NCBI GenBank assembly: GCA_002695185.1
Contig: NZOF01000155.1
Location: 18,181 to 82,180 of the forward strand
DNA length: 64,000 nt
Reading direction: 5' to 3'
DNA from: Erythrobacter sp.
Lineage (GTDB): Bacteria > Pseudomonadota > Alphaproteobacteria > Sphingomonadales > Sphingomonadaceae
In this document: positions 29,210 to 38,894 of the stretch, piece by piece
Position numbering within the stretch: position 1 is the first letter of the stretch
How the letters are laid out: every line of letters starts with the position of its first letter
Made by a program: the position numbers and the translations under genes
The notes under the pieces: generated by a model
The model's database searches: none
What the model saw: the letters and a program-made list of their open reading frames with translations, nothing else
Told to the model about the DNA's origin: nothing

Positions 29210-30154
29210 GTGACCGACCAGCCCCCCATCTGTATCGCCGCGCTATATCATTTTACGCGCTTCGAAGATCCCGCCTCCTTGCGTCCGGGCCTGCTGGCCT
29301 GTGTTGAGCAGAACGAAGTGCGCGGTACCTTGTTGCTTGCTTCGGAAGGCATCAACGGCACGGTGGCTGGCAGCGATGCGGGCATTTATGCGGTACTCGA
29401 CTACATTCGGGACCTTCCAGGCTGTGCCGATCTTGAATGGAAGGAATCGCGAGCCACCGAGATGCCTTTCCATCGCACGAAGGTACGCCTGAAAAAAGAA
29501 ATCGTCACGATGGGTCAGCCGGATCTGGATCCACTCGACGGTGTCGGCACCTATGTCGATCCCCAAGACTGGAATGCCTTGATTTCAGACCCGGACACCA
29601 TCGTGATCGACACGCGCAACGACTACGAGGTCCAGATCGGAACGTTCGAAGGTGCGATCGATCCCGAAACCAAATCATTTCGCGAGTTTCCGGACTGGTT
29701 CAGGGCCCGCCGCGCAGAATTCGAGGCTGAGGGACGTACACCAAAGATCGCCATGTTCTGCACCGGCGGCATCCGCTGTGAAAAGTCCACCGCGTTCGTG
29801 AAGAACGAAGGACTGGACGAGGTGTATCACCTCAAAGGCGGTATTCTCAAATATCTCGAGCAAGTGCCGGAAGCCGAGAGCCGTTGGAAAGGCGAGTGCT
29901 TCGTTTTCGACGAGCGGGTCAGCGTCAAACACGGGCTCGATGTCGGCACGCACAGCTTATGTCGCGCCTGTCGGCGCCCGCTGAGCGAGGCAGATAAAAA
30001 TCACGAACACTTTGTGGAAGGCGTGTCCTGCCACCAGTGCTATCCCGAGCGTACCGATGAACAGCGCGCGCGGTATGAGGAACGGCAGCGGCAGGCCAGG
30101 ATCGCCGCGGCCCGCGGGGCAGAACATATCGGACGTAAGGAAGAGGATGGCTGA
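29210..30154 (+). CDS. trhO: tRNA uridine(34) hydroxylase, rhodanese family (TrhO/UPF0176)
   Basis: Cytoplasmic enzyme that hydroxylates U34 of some tRNAs with O2 (the family role known from E. coli YceA/TrhO). The product has the N-terminal acylphosphatase-like domain ([36 protein letters not shown]), the rhodanese domain with active-site loop [14 protein letters not shown] (C184 and C190 from this start) and a C-terminal cysteine cluster ([21 protein letters not shown]). I prefer the GTG at 29210 ([15 protein letters not shown]) because homologues begin there and AGAGG lies before it; an ATG at 29183 is the alternative. It overlaps the next gene by eight bases. Confidence 0.92.
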   Translation: MTDQPPICIAALYHFTRFEDPASLRPGLLACVEQNEVRGTLLLASEGINGTVAGSDAGIYAVLDYIRDLPGCADLEWKESRATEMPFHRTKVRLKKEIVTMGQPDLDPLDGVGTYVDPQDWNALISDPDTIVIDTRNDYEVQIGTFEGAIDPETKSFREFPDWFRARRAEFEAEGRTPKIAMFCTGGIRCEKSTAFVKNEGLDEVYHLKGGILKYLEQVPEAESRWKGECFVFDERVSVKHGLDVGTHSLCRACRRPLSEADKNHEHFVEGVSCHQCYPERTDEQRARYEERQRQARIAAARGAEHIGRKEEDG

Positions 30155-30752
30155 GGCGGTCCTCTACAGCTTCAGGCGCTGCCCCTATGCTATGCGCGCC
30201 CGCATGGCGCTTAAGGTTAGCGGTGCGCAATTCGAACATCGCGAGGTCGTGTTGCGCGACAAGCCTCCTGAGATGATCGGAGTGTCGCCCAAGGGGACGG
30301 TGCCCGTCCTGGTCTCCGAGACCGGCAATGTGCTGGAAGAAAGCCTCGATATCATGCGCTGGGCGCTAAGGCAGAACGATCCGGAAGGCTGGCTCGATCG
30401 ACAGGACGACGAACTGCTCGCGGCCAATGATGGACCGTTCAAGCACCATCTCGACCGCTACAAATACGCGACCCGATATGATGACGTGGACCCGGAAGAG
30501 CATGGCAAAGAGGCTGTCGAACACCTTCGCGTACTCGATAACCGGCTTGAAAATTCACCCTATTTACGAGGCGACAAACGCGGCTTTGCCGATATCGCCA
30601 TCTTTCCGTTCGTACGGCAGTTCGCCAATGCAGACCGCGAATGGTTCGATGATCAGCATTTACCCCATGTGGCCAAGTGGCTCGAGGGTTTCGTAACTTC
30701 GGATCTTTTTGCCAGCATCATGGTGAAGCACGACCAGTGGCAGGCTGGCTAG
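30147..30752 (+). CDS. Glutathione S-transferase family protein
   Basis: Thioredoxin-fold plus all-alpha GST-type protein of 201 residues. The N-terminal domain has [16 protein letters not shown] with a possible catalytic cysteine at C12, the cis-Pro motif [11 protein letters not shown] and the glutathione gamma-glutamyl motif [10 protein letters not shown]. The C-terminal domain has the helix motif [15 protein letters not shown]. The cysteine active site suggests an omega/stringent-starvation-like class; the substrate is unknown. The start lies inside the end of trhO, so translation is probably coupled. The stop overlaps hisZ convergently by four bases. Confidence 0.88.
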   Translation: MAEAVLYSFRRCPYAMRARMALKVSGAQFEHREVVLRDKPPEMIGVSPKGTVPVLVSETGNVLEESLDIMRWALRQNDPEGWLDRQDDELLAANDGPFKHHLDRYKYATRYDDVDPEEHGKEAVEHLRVLDNRLENSPYLRGDKRGFADIAIFPFVRQFANADREWFDDQHLPHVAKWLEGFVTSDLFASIMVKHDQWQAG

Positions 30753-31861
30753 ATAACTGCAGGCTTACCATCGCTCAAAATATGGGTGCAACCCAACGCC
30801 TTGGCATCGTCGCTTTCGCCAATAGCTGCCAAGGTTCGCCAGCCCTCTCGCCGTAAGCTAGCAGCGGCAGCGCGATCATGGCCAAGCGGCAGAAAAAGCA
30901 TGGCGCGCTTTTCGTCCTGCACGCTGCCGAGAACCTCAAGCAGCGGCTCCATATAGAGTGAGAAGCCAGTGGCCGCCTCTTCGCTGCCCTTGATGGCATA
31001 GGTACCGCCGCGACCCAAAGCGCCGCGCGCTTCTTTGGCGTGGAGGGTGAAGCCGAACCAGCTCTGGTATTCGAAGCCATGGCGCTCCGACGGATCCAGC
31101 GTGAAACGAGCACGGTCGCCAAGCGCGGCGGCTACTTCACGCAAGGCCGCGATACGTGTCGCGAGAGCTCCGCCTGCATCGATGACGGCTAGTTTTTCGA
31201 CTGCTTCGTCGAATGGGCCGGTGGCGTAAAGGAGCGGCAGATAAGCATCACCGCCAGCCGCCTTGAGCGCGCCGGCATCCTTCATGTCGAGTTCGCGGCG
31301 GACAGCCTCGCGCTGTTCAGGAGCGAGCGGCAAGGCCTCTTCCGCCAGCGTATCGACGAGATCGGGCATAGTAAAATCGACGGAGAGGCCTGTCGCTCCG
31401 GCCGCCTCCAGCGCGTCTAGCGCCACGGTAACCGCTTCGATGGCCGCGGCCACACTGTCGCTTCCGATGAGTTCGGCGCCCAGTTGCAGGCGTTGGCGGA
31501 CGGGATCAAGCTGGTCCGCCTTTAATAGCGCGACATCGCCTGCATAGCACAGCCGCAATGGGCGCGGTGCGTCGGCAAGGCTGGTCGCGGCGATGCGCCC
31601 GACTTGCACGGTCATGTCGCCGCGCAAGGCGAGCGTGCGCAGGCTTTCCGGGTCGGTGAACCGCACCATGCGCCGGGTTGCAACTCCTTCCATCCGCCCG
31701 GCGAGAGACTGTTCGAATTCGATGAGCGGCGGACGGACGCGGTCGTAACCATGACCGTCCATTGCCTGCAGGACATCACGCATGGCGCGGGTAATCTTGG
31801 CGGCCTTCGGGGGCAGCGCGTCTTCGAGGCCGATGGGCAGGAGGTCGTCAGGCTGTGTCAT
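30749..31861 (-). CDS. hisZ: ATP phosphoribosyltransferase regulatory subunit HisZ
   Basis: Histidyl-tRNA-synthetase-like subunit that activates the short HisG in the first step of histidine synthesis. The 370-residue product has the class II synthetase-like start (DALPPKAAKITRAMRDVLQAMDGHGYDRVRPPLIEFEQS; part of a longer run), FTDPESLRTLALRGDMTVQVGR and GRGGTYAI. It lacks the C-terminal anticodon domain, which separates HisZ from HisS. Its presence implies the short HisG form elsewhere in the genome. It lies 28 bases downstream of serA. Confidence 0.9.
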   Translation of the reverse strand: MTQPDDLLPIGLEDALPPKAAKITRAMRDVLQAMDGHGYDRVRPPLIEFEQSLAGRMEGVATRRMVRFTDPESLRTLALRGDMTVQVGRIAATSLADAPRPLRLCYAGDVALLKADQLDPVRQRLQLGAELIGSDSVAAAIEAVTVALDALEAAGATGLSVDFTMPDLVDTLAEEALPLAPEQREAVRRELDMKDAGALKAAGGDAYLPLLYATGPFDEAVEKLAVIDAGGALATRIAALREVAAALGDRARFTLDPSERHGFEYQSWFGFTLHAKEARGALGRGGTYAIKGSEEAATGFSLYMEPLLEVLGSVQDEKRAMLFLPLGHDRAAAASLRREGWRTLAAIGESDDAKALGCTHILSDGKPAVI

Positions 31862-31889
31862 ACTGCCGGGCCCCCTGCCCTATCGCGCA

Positions 31890-33473
31890 TCAGAATTCCA
31901 GCGGCATTACCGTCTTCACGCCCTGCAGCGCGCAGGCCTTCTCAACGACATCCTGCGGGATCTTCTGGTCGACGCTGAGCAGCAACACCGCTTCCCCGCC
32001 AGCAGCGCGGCGGCCGAGATTGAAGGTACCGATATTGATACCGTTTTCGCCAAGCAGCGAGCCGATGCGACCGATGAAGCCCGGCGCGTCTTCGTTGACG
32101 ATATAGAGCATGTGACCGTCGAGTTCGGCTTCGATGCGTACGCCGAAAATTTCGGTCAGGCGCGGGGCGTCCGAGCCGAACAGCGTACCGGCAACCGAAC
32201 GATCGCCGCTGTCAGTCCCTACGGTGACCCGCAGCAGCGTGTTGTAGGCACCTTCTTTTTCATGCCGGATCGACCGGATATCTAGCCCGCGTTCCTTCGC
32301 GAGGAAGGGGGCGTTGACCATGTTCACGGTGTCGGAATACTGGCGCATCAGACCGGCCAGGACGGCACCTTCGATCGGCTTGCCCGAAAGCTCTGCCGCG
32401 GCACCTTCACGCTCGATGTTGATCTTGGTGAGATTCCCATGTGCCAGCTGGCCCACCAGGCTGCCGAGATTTTCGGCAAGCTTCATGTAGGGCCGCAGCT
32501 TTGGCGCTTCTTCCGCGCTCAGCGAAGGCATATTGAGCGCATTGGTAACGCCGCCATTGACGAGATAATCCGCCAGCTGTTCGGCCACCTGCAGCGCCAC
32601 ATTGACCTGCGCCTCGGTAGTGCTTGCGCCCAAGTGGGGGGTACAGATGAAGTTCGGCTTTCCGAACAGCGGGCTATCTTTGGCCGGTTCGCTCTGGAAT
32701 ACGTCGAGCGCGGCGCCTGCCACCTGCCCGCTGTCCAATGCTTCACCCAAGGCTTCCTCATCGATCAGTCCGCCGCGCGCACAATTGACGATGCGCACGC
32801 CCTTCTTGGTCTTGGCGAGATTTTCGCGGCTCAGGATATTACGCGTTTCGTCGGTCAGCGGCGTGTGCAGCGTGATGAAATCGGCACGCGACAGCAGCGT
32901 GTCGAGATCGACCTTCTCTACCCCGATCTCCAGTGCGCGATCTTCGGTCAGGAAAGGATCGAAAGCGATGACTTTCATCTTGAGCCCTTGGGCGCGGCTA
33001 GCGACGATCGAGCCGATGTTTCCCGCGCCGATCAGGCCCAGAGTCTTGCCGGTAACTTCGACACCCATAAAGTCGTTCTTGGGCCATTCCCCCGCCTGCG
33101 TACGGCGGTCGGCCTGCGGAATCTGGCGGGCAAGCGCCATGATCATCGCAATGGCGTGCTCGGCAGTGGTGATCGAGTTGCCGAAGGGGGTGTTCATGAC
33201 CACCACGCCCTTGCCGCTGGCATAGGGTATATCGACATTGTCGACGCCGATGCCCGCCCGGCCGATAACCTTGAGATTGGTCGCCGCGTCGAGGATTTCA
33301 GGCGTTACCTTGGTCGAGGAACGGATAGCGAGGCCATCATATTCGCCGATGCGGGCTTTGAGTTCTTCAGGCGTTTCGCCGGTGATGACATCGACGTCGC
33401 AGCCGCGCTCTTCGAATATCTTGGCGGCATTCGGGTCCATCTTGTCACTGATGAGGACTTTGGGTTTGCTCAT
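31890..33473 (-). CDS. serA: D-3-phosphoglycerate dehydrogenase
   Basis: Cytoplasmic NAD-dependent first enzyme of serine synthesis. The 527-residue product is the long form: a catalytic and Rossmann part (LGLIGAGNIGSIVASRA, NCARGGLIDEEAL with the catalytic arginine, TPHLGASTTEAQ with the catalytic histidine), an intervening ASB domain (about 315-450) and a C-terminal ACT domain (MLYIVNEDAPGFIGRIGSLL), which normally gives serine feedback control. GGAG lies seven bases before the ATG. It is downstream of serC, separated by a palindromic repeat. Confidence 0.97.
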   Translation of the reverse strand: MSKPKVLISDKMDPNAAKIFEERGCDVDVITGETPEELKARIGEYDGLAIRSSTKVTPEILDAATNLKVIGRAGIGVDNVDIPYASGKGVVVMNTPFGNSITTAEHAIAMIMALARQIPQADRRTQAGEWPKNDFMGVEVTGKTLGLIGAGNIGSIVASRAQGLKMKVIAFDPFLTEDRALEIGVEKVDLDTLLSRADFITLHTPLTDETRNILSRENLAKTKKGVRIVNCARGGLIDEEALGEALDSGQVAGAALDVFQSEPAKDSPLFGKPNFICTPHLGASTTEAQVNVALQVAEQLADYLVNGGVTNALNMPSLSAEEAPKLRPYMKLAENLGSLVGQLAHGNLTKINIEREGAAAELSGKPIEGAVLAGLMRQYSDTVNMVNAPFLAKERGLDIRSIRHEKEGAYNTLLRVTVGTDSGDRSVAGTLFGSDAPRLTEIFGVRIEAELDGHMLYIVNEDAPGFIGRIGSLLGENGINIGTFNLGRRAAGGEAVLLLSVDQKIPQDVVEKACALQGVKTVMPLEF

Positions 33474-33498
33474 TGGATTACTCCGGAATTCTGAAATC

Positions 33499-33589
33499 CG
33501 TTCGCCCTGAGCCTGTCGAAGGGCCGTTCTTCACCTTTGGCTCTGCACTCGTAGAAAAGTGCGGTGCTTCGACAAGCTCAGCACGAACG
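33499..33589. repeat. Intergenic inverted repeat of REP type between serC and serA
   Basis: The left arm (33499-33521) and the right arm (33567-33589) are 23-base inverted copies with about three differences; their shared core reads CTGAGCxTGTCGAAG. The 45-base middle is unrelated. This core is a repeat seen many times in sphingomonad genomes, usually between genes. It may fold into a large hairpin in the serC-serA transcript. Confidence 0.75.
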
Positions 33590-33611
33590 GGAAAAGGGTT
33601 CGCGCAGGTTT

Positions 33612-34769
33612 TCAGCCGTTCTTGACGGTCTCGTAGGCCCACTCGATCCACGGCAGGAGACGCTTCAGGTCTTCCTGCTCGACCGTGCCGCCGCACCAGA
33701 TGCGGAGAGACGGCGGTGCGTCGCGATAGCCGTTGAAGTCGTAACCGACGTCGCGCTCTTCGAGCAGCTTGACGATCTTCTTCGGCACGCCGGCCTTGTC
33801 CTCGTCGGACAGGCTCTCGTACCAGTCACCCTGGAAGACGAAGCACACGCCGGTGTTGGTCTGCTTGGCAGGGTCGGAGACCATGTTGCGCAGCCACGGC
33901 GTTGCTTCGATCCAGTCCTTGACCAGCTTGGCATTGGCATCGGCGCGTTCGAACATCGCCTTGCGCCCGCCCATTGCCTGCGCCCATTCGAGCGCTTCGA
34001 TGTAATCTTCGGTGGCCAGCATTGAAGGCGTATTGATCGTCGCGCCTTCGAAAATGCCGGTGTTGATCTTGCCGCCCTTCTTCAGGCGGAAGAGCTTGGG
34101 CAGTGGCCATTCGGGATCGTATTCCTCGATCCGCTGCACCGCCTTTGGGCTGACGATCAGCATGCCGTGCTGGGCTTCGCTGCCCATCACCTTCTGCCAG
34201 CTATAGGTCGTGGCATCGAGCTTGGCCCAATCCATCTCCATCGCAAACACGGCACTGGTCGCATCGTTGATCGTCACACCTTCACGGCCTTCGGCAAGCC
34301 AGTCGGTGTTGGGGATTTTCGCGCCCGAGGTGGTACCGTTCCAGGTGAAGACGACGTCGTTTTCCTGCGGAATCGAAGCGAGATCGGGGATTTCGCCATA
34401 ATCGGCGTCCAGCGTAGTGAGCTTGGGCAGCTTGAGCTGCTTCACTGCATCCTGAATCCAGACATTGCCGAAGCTTTCCCACGCGGCGACAGTCGCCGGC
34501 CGATCAGGGCGCAGCATCGTCCACATCGCACATTCCAGCGCGCCTGTATCCGAAGCCGGCATGATGCCGACGAGGTAATCCTCGGGCACGCCGAGCATCT
34601 CCTTCGACAGGTCGATGGCATATTTCAGCCGCGACTTGCCAAGGGCGCTGCGATGCGAGCGTCCGAGCGATTCGGTTTTGAGATTTGCGGCAGACCAGCC
34701 CTTGTGTTTGGCGGTCGGCCCCGACGAGAAAAAGGGGCGCTCGGGTTTGAGCGTCGGTTCGGCAGTCAT
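33612..34769 (-). CDS. serC: Phosphoserine aminotransferase
   Basis: PLP enzyme of the second step of serine synthesis, converting 3-phosphohydroxypyruvate to phosphoserine. The 385-residue product has KPERPFFSSGPTAKHKGW, GRSHRSALGKSRL, the stretch TYSWQKVMGSEAQHGML with the PLP lysine, and the C-terminal PSLRIWCGGTVEQEDL. This is the subgroup common in alphaproteobacteria and actinobacteria rather than the E. coli form. The start is fixed by AAGGAGAGAATAC before ATG 34769. It is the first gene of serC-serA-hisZ. Confidence 0.95.
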   Translation of the reverse strand: MTAEPTLKPERPFFSSGPTAKHKGWSAANLKTESLGRSHRSALGKSRLKYAIDLSKEMLGVPEDYLVGIMPASDTGALECAMWTMLRPDRPATVAAWESFGNVWIQDAVKQLKLPKLTTLDADYGEIPDLASIPQENDVVFTWNGTTSGAKIPNTDWLAEGREGVTINDATSAVFAMEMDWAKLDATTYSWQKVMGSEAQHGMLIVSPKAVQRIEEYDPEWPLPKLFRLKKGGKINTGIFEGATINTPSMLATEDYIEALEWAQAMGGRKAMFERADANAKLVKDWIEATPWLRNMVSDPAKQTNTGVCFVFQGDWYESLSDEDKAGVPKKIVKLLEERDVGYDFNGYRDAPPSLRIWCGGTVEQEDLKRLLPWIEWAYETVKNG

Positions 34770-35001
34770 GTATTCTCTCCTTCCAGAGAGCTCGCGCGGC
34801 GTTGGGACCGCGTGGCCCACCGGCGGCAATAAAGTTGCTTGTCAGGGAGTCAATCTGAAATAGGTATGCGCCCGGAAAGCTTCGGTTCGCTCTCACAAGC
34901 GCTGAACAGCGGTAGTCGTTCCGGCCAGTCGATAGGGCGGTCATGGCGATAGATACTTGGCAGCGACACGCTAGCACTCGCCAAATGACACAGCTTTTCC
35001 T

Positions 35002-36177
35002 ATGTCGCGCCCGATGGACGCCAAAGACCTTCGCATCGCGCTGTTCAGCGGGAACTACAATTACACCCGCGACGGCTGCAATCAGGCACTGAACCGGCTG
35101 GCCGATTACGTCCTGCGGCAGGGCGCGGCGCTACGTGTCTATGCGCCTGTGGTAGACAAGCCTGATTTTCCGCCGACCGGCGATCTCGTGAACGTGCCCA
35201 ATATGCGCATGCCGATCAAAAACCGGGGCGAATACCGGCTTACGCTCGGCCTCGGCAGCGATGTGCGCAAGGATTTGGAATCGTTCCGCCCCAACCTCGT
35301 CCACGTTTCTGCGCCGGATCCCACGGGCCATGCGGCAGTGAAATGGGCCCGCGAGAACAACGTACCCATCCTCGCGAGCGTACACACCAGATTCGAAACC
35401 TATCCGCGCTATTACGGCCTGGGCTTCCTGGAGCCCGCGGTCGAAACACTGCTGCGGCGATTCTACCATCGCTGCGACGCATTGGTGGCACCGTCCCAGA
35501 GCCAGATCGACGAATTGAAAGCGCAGGGGATGCACGACGACATCTCCATCTGGTCGCGCGGCGTCGATCGCGACGTATTCCATCCGTCGAAGCGCGACAT
35601 GCAGTGGCGCCGAGACAACGGCCTCGCCGATGACGATGTCGCTATCGTCTTCCTCGGCCGGTTGGTGATGGAAAAGGGCCTCGATGTCTTTGCGGACACC
35701 ATCGTCGAACTGCGCAAGCGGCAGGTCCCGCACAAGGTCCTCATAATCGGCGACGGTCCCGCGCGCGGATGGTTCGAAAAGGCACTGCCCGGCGGCACAT
35801 TCGTCGGCTTCCAGACCGGCAAGGATCTGGGCCGTGCGCTGGCGAGTGGCGACATCTTCTTCAATCCTTCCATTACCGAGACGTTCGGCAACGTGACGCT
35901 GGAGGCGATGGCCTGCGGGCTGCCCGTGGTTGCGGCAGGGGCGACGGGGGCTGCCAGCCTCGTGAACGACGGCGAAACCGGGCAGCTCGTACCGCCGAGC
36001 AAGACCGATGCTTTCTCCAAAAGCTGCGCCGAAGCGCTGGCGCCCTATTGTACCGACGATGCCTTGCGCCTGGCGCACGGCGCTGCCGGTGAGCGGGCTG
36101 CGCGCGCCTATAGCTGGGATGCGATCAACCAGGCGGTCGTGGATACATATCTCAGGCTCCACGACCAGCGACGCTAA
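35002..36177 (+). CDS. Glycosyltransferase family 4 protein
   Basis: Two-domain GT-B glycosyltransferase of 391 residues. The N-terminal acceptor domain starts RIALFSGNYNYTRDGCNQAL with the Gly-rich loop; the C-terminal donor domain has FLGRLVMEKGLDVFAD, LIIGDGPARGWFE and the E-x7-E motif ETFGNVTLE (E293-E301). It resembles MgtA-type alpha-mannosyltransferases acting on lipids, and in a sphingomonad could build a glycolipid head group; the sugar and acceptor are not shown by the sequence. The start could be 35002 or 35014. It is divergent from serC and has no operon partner. Confidence 0.85.
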   Translation: MSRPMDAKDLRIALFSGNYNYTRDGCNQALNRLADYVLRQGAALRVYAPVVDKPDFPPTGDLVNVPNMRMPIKNRGEYRLTLGLGSDVRKDLESFRPNLVHVSAPDPTGHAAVKWARENNVPILASVHTRFETYPRYYGLGFLEPAVETLLRRFYHRCDALVAPSQSQIDELKAQGMHDDISIWSRGVDRDVFHPSKRDMQWRRDNGLADDDVAIVFLGRLVMEKGLDVFADTIVELRKRQVPHKVLIIGDGPARGWFEKALPGGTFVGFQTGKDLGRALASGDIFFNPSITETFGNVTLEAMACGLPVVAAGATGAASLVNDGETGQLVPPSKTDAFSKSCAEALAPYCTDDALRLAHGAAGERAARAYSWDAINQAVVDTYLRLHDQRR

Positions 36178-36183
36178 ACTGGC

Positions 36184-36618
36184 TTAGCGCAACACCCCGC
36201 GCTTTCGCATGAGCCAGGCATACCAAAGCTGAAATATTGCGAGGCCCCAGAGCAGAATCGGGAACCAGTCGGGCTGAATTTCGGCCAGTTCGGCGGGCAT
36301 CTCGGCCCCTGCCTCATACGCCGTTGTCATGGCGATCCCGATGATCGAAGCGACATAGGCCCACAGCGCAAAGCGGCTTCGGAACAGCAGCAGCACCGAA
36401 CCCAGGACCGCGCCCCAGACACCAAGCGCCCATCCGGTGTGTGCCCAGATCGGAAACCCATCGAGATAGGCGATCCCCGCGGGCGGATAGCCCATCGTAT
36501 CGAGATAGGCCTGATCGCGCAGATTGGTCATCGTGTAATCGTAAGCCCCGAAGCCATTCCACAGCAGCGTCAGCAGGCCGATCAGCGACAGGTGCCACGG
36601 CGTTTTCCGGTATACCAT
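36184..36618 (-). CDS. Hypothetical four-helix membrane protein
   Basis: Not assigned a function. The 144-residue product has four hydrophobic helices (about 9-25, 58-79, 84-102, 118-137) separated by short loops, with YDYTMTNLRDQAYLDTMGYPP in the first long loop, and a basic C-terminus (RKRGVLR). Similar sugar-transporter-like small membrane proteins are common in sphingomonads. The start is fixed by GGAGGGGGAAGT before ATG 36618. It ends six bases from the stop of the glycosyltransferase, convergent. Confidence 0.75.
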   Translation of the reverse strand: MVYRKTPWHLSLIGLLTLLWNGFGAYDYTMTNLRDQAYLDTMGYPPAGIAYLDGFPIWAHTGWALGVWGAVLGSVLLLFRSRFALWAYVASIIGIAMTTAYEAGAEMPAELAEIQPDWFPILLWGLAIFQLWYAWLMRKRGVLR

Positions 36619-36709
36619 ACTTCCCCCTCCGTATGCGGGGCGACCCGGGGCCATGCTAGCAGTGCTCGGGGGAATGGCAATTCGCTGCCGAGGCACTAGG
36701 TAGGGCGTA

Positions 36710-38026
36710 ATGGCTGACCTGTTTCCCGACGAATTGCCCCAGACTACCCCGACCGACGTGGTGCGCGAAGATGCGCCGCTGGCAGACCGATTGCGCCCCC
36801 GCATTCTGGCCGAGGTGATCGGGCAGGATCACCTGACCGGCCCGGAAGGCGCGATCGGCAGAATGGTGGCGGCGGGGCGTCTCTCCAGCATGATCCTGTG
36901 GGGGCCCCCTGGCACCGGAAAAACCACGATTGCGCGACTCCTTGCCGATAGCGTGGGCATGCGTTTCGAAAGCGTCAGCGCCGTGTTCAGCGGCGTCGCG
37001 GATCTCAAGAAAGCCTTCGCTGCTGCGGATAAAGCTGCCGAGGCGGGCCAGCGCACCTTGCTGTTCGTGGACGAGATCCACCGGTTCAATCGCGCGCAGC
37101 AGGATGGCTTCCTTCCCTTCGTCGAACGCGGCACCGTCACTTTGGTAGGGGCAACGACAGAGAACCCCAGTTTCGCGCTCAACGCGGCACTCTTGAGCCG
37201 GGCGCAAGTGCTGATCCTTCAGCGGCTCGATCATGATGCTCTCGGGCAGCTGCTCGATCGCGCAGAGGAGCTGGAAGGCCCCCTGCCCCTCACCCCTCCG
37301 GCCCGCGACGCGCTGGTTGCCAGCGCCGATGGTGACGGGCGGTTCCTGCTGAATCAGGCCGAGACACTCTACAACGCCAAGATCGCCGAACCGCTCGATC
37401 CTGCGGGCTTGGGCAAGTTTTTGCAGCGGCGAGTGGCGGTATACGACAAGGACCGCGAGGGGCACTACAATCTCATCTCCGCGCTCCACAAGGCTGTGCG
37501 CGGCAGCGATGTCCAGGCGAGCCTCTATTACCTTGCCCGCATGCTGACTGCGGGTGAAGAGCCGCGCTTTCTTGCGCGTAGACTCGTGCGAATGGCGGTC
37601 GAGGATATCGGCATGGCCGATCCGCAGGCGCTGGTGCAATGCATGGCGGCCAAGGATGCCTACGAATTCCTCGGCAGTCCGGAAGGCGAACTCGCGCTGG
37701 TGCAGGCTTGCACCTATCTCGCGACCGCTCCCAAATCCAACGCGGTCTACAAGGCGCAGAAGTCTTCCTTCAAGAACGCGAAGGAAACCGGCAGCCTGAT
37801 GCCGCCGCAGAACATCCTCAACGCGCCGACCAAGCTGATGAAGGATATCGGCTACGGCGCGGGCTACACCTACGATCACAATGCCGAAGAGGGCTTCTCG
37901 GGGGACAATTACTGGCCCGAGGAAATGGAGCCGCAGACCTATTACGAACCGGTGGAGCGCGGCTTCGAGCGCGAGGTCAAGAAGCGGCTCGATTACTGGG
38001 ACAAACTCAGGCGCGAGCGTGACTGA
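36710..38026 (+). CDS. rarA: Replication-associated recombination protein RarA (MgsA)
   Basis: Cytoplasmic AAA+ ATPase acting at stalled replication forks. The 438-residue product has RPRILAEVIGQDHLTG, Walker A GPPGTGKT (65-72), Walker B LLFVDEIHRF (117-126), sensor 1 LVGATTENPSF and the C-terminal tetramerisation domain with DREGHYNLISALHKAVRGSD, all hallmarks of RarA. Length is normal. It overlaps the following DUF429-like gene by eight bases. Confidence 0.96.
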   Translation: MADLFPDELPQTTPTDVVREDAPLADRLRPRILAEVIGQDHLTGPEGAIGRMVAAGRLSSMILWGPPGTGKTTIARLLADSVGMRFESVSAVFSGVADLKKAFAAADKAAEAGQRTLLFVDEIHRFNRAQQDGFLPFVERGTVTLVGATTENPSFALNAALLSRAQVLILQRLDHDALGQLLDRAEELEGPLPLTPPARDALVASADGDGRFLLNQAETLYNAKIAEPLDPAGLGKFLQRRVAVYDKDREGHYNLISALHKAVRGSDVQASLYYLARMLTAGEEPRFLARRLVRMAVEDIGMADPQALVQCMAAKDAYEFLGSPEGELALVQACTYLATAPKSNAVYKAQKSSFKNAKETGSLMPPQNILNAPTKLMKDIGYGAGYTYDHNAEEGFSGDNYWPEEMEPQTYYEPVERGFEREVKKRLDYWDKLRRERD

Positions 38027-38894
38027 CCGCTTCCGGCATTTCCTCGCGATCGACTGGTCGGGCGCCAAGGGGCTGAAGCAGAAAGGGATCGCGGTGGCGA
38101 TAGCCGATGCCGCGGGCGGCCATCCCGTCCTCGTACAGCATCGCTGGTCGCGCGAAGAGGTACTGGCAGTCCTGCGCGATGACCTTCCCGAGAATACGCT
38201 CATAGGCCTGGACCTTGGTATCAGCCTACCCCACGCCGACTGCGGCGCCTACTTCCCCGGCCTCGACTTCTCCCCTTCCGACGCGCCCTCGCTATGGGCG
38301 ATGATAGACAAGTTCGCCTCCGACGAACCCAATCTCGGAGCGAACAGCTTCGTCGCGCACCCGGAGCTTCGCCCCTACTTCCGCGACGGTACAGACACCG
38401 GAAAGCATTTCGGCTGCGACGGCGCCAACCACGGTCGCGGCCGCTTCCGCGTGACCGAGCATGCTCAGGCCGAGATGGGCTGCAAGCCTTACTCGAATTT
38501 CAACCTCGTCGGCGCCGCACAGGTGGGCAAATCTAGCCTTACCGGAATGCGGATGCTGCATTCCCTGCGCGGACATCTTCCGGTCTGGCCAATCGATCCC
38601 CTACCCCCTGTGGGATCGGTCGTAGTCGAGATTTACACCAGCCTCGCTGCGATGGAGGCCGGACGCAGACCCGGGCGGGCGAAGATGAGAGACCTAGCTG
38701 CGTTGAACGATGCTCTGATCTCCGTGGGGTCACCGCCGATTAAGAGCCCGGAAGAACTGGATGATCACTCCACCGATGCCCTCCTTACCGCCGCATGGCT
38801 CCGCAAGGTGTCGGCAGAAGGCAGCCGATGGTTTCCCGCCGCGCTGACCCCCGAAATCGCGAGGACCGAGGGCTGGACCTTTGGCGCGCTTTAG
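38019..38894 (+). CDS. DUF429-like protein with RNase H-type start motif
   Basis: Uncharacterised cytoplasmic protein of about 291 residues. The N-terminus FLAIDWSGAKG and the later LIGLDLGISLP resemble the two acidic strands of the RNase H-like fold found in DUF429 proteins, which are predicted nucleases; an acidic pair near the C-terminus (DDHSTDALLTAAW) would complete such a site. Function is unproven. The start is taken as GTG 38019, inside the end of rarA, since the frame further upstream lies within rarA. It converges with the glutaminase gene, overlapping by four bases. Confidence 0.7.
   Translation: MTDRFRHFLAIDWSGAKGLKQKGIAVAIADAAGGHPVLVQHRWSREEVLAVLRDDLPENTLIGLDLGISLPHADCGAYFPGLDFSPSDAPSLWAMIDKFASDEPNLGANSFVAHPELRPYFRDGTDTGKHFGCDGANHGRGRFRVTEHAQAEMGCKPYSNFNLVGAAQVGKSSLTGMRMLHSLRGHLPVWPIDPLPPVGSVVVEIYTSLAAMEAGRRPGRAKMRDLAALNDALISVGSPPIKSPEELDDHSTDALLTAAWLRKVSAEGSRWFPAALTPEIARTEGWTFGAL

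Noticed and set aside
33474..33611. Riboswitch or attenuator before serA
   Set aside because: The structure there is explained by the dispersed inverted repeat; no known riboswitch motif was seen.
36656..38203. 515-codon minus-strand frame antisense to rarA
   Set aside because: No motif, signal or SD, and it spans two genuine plus-strand genes.
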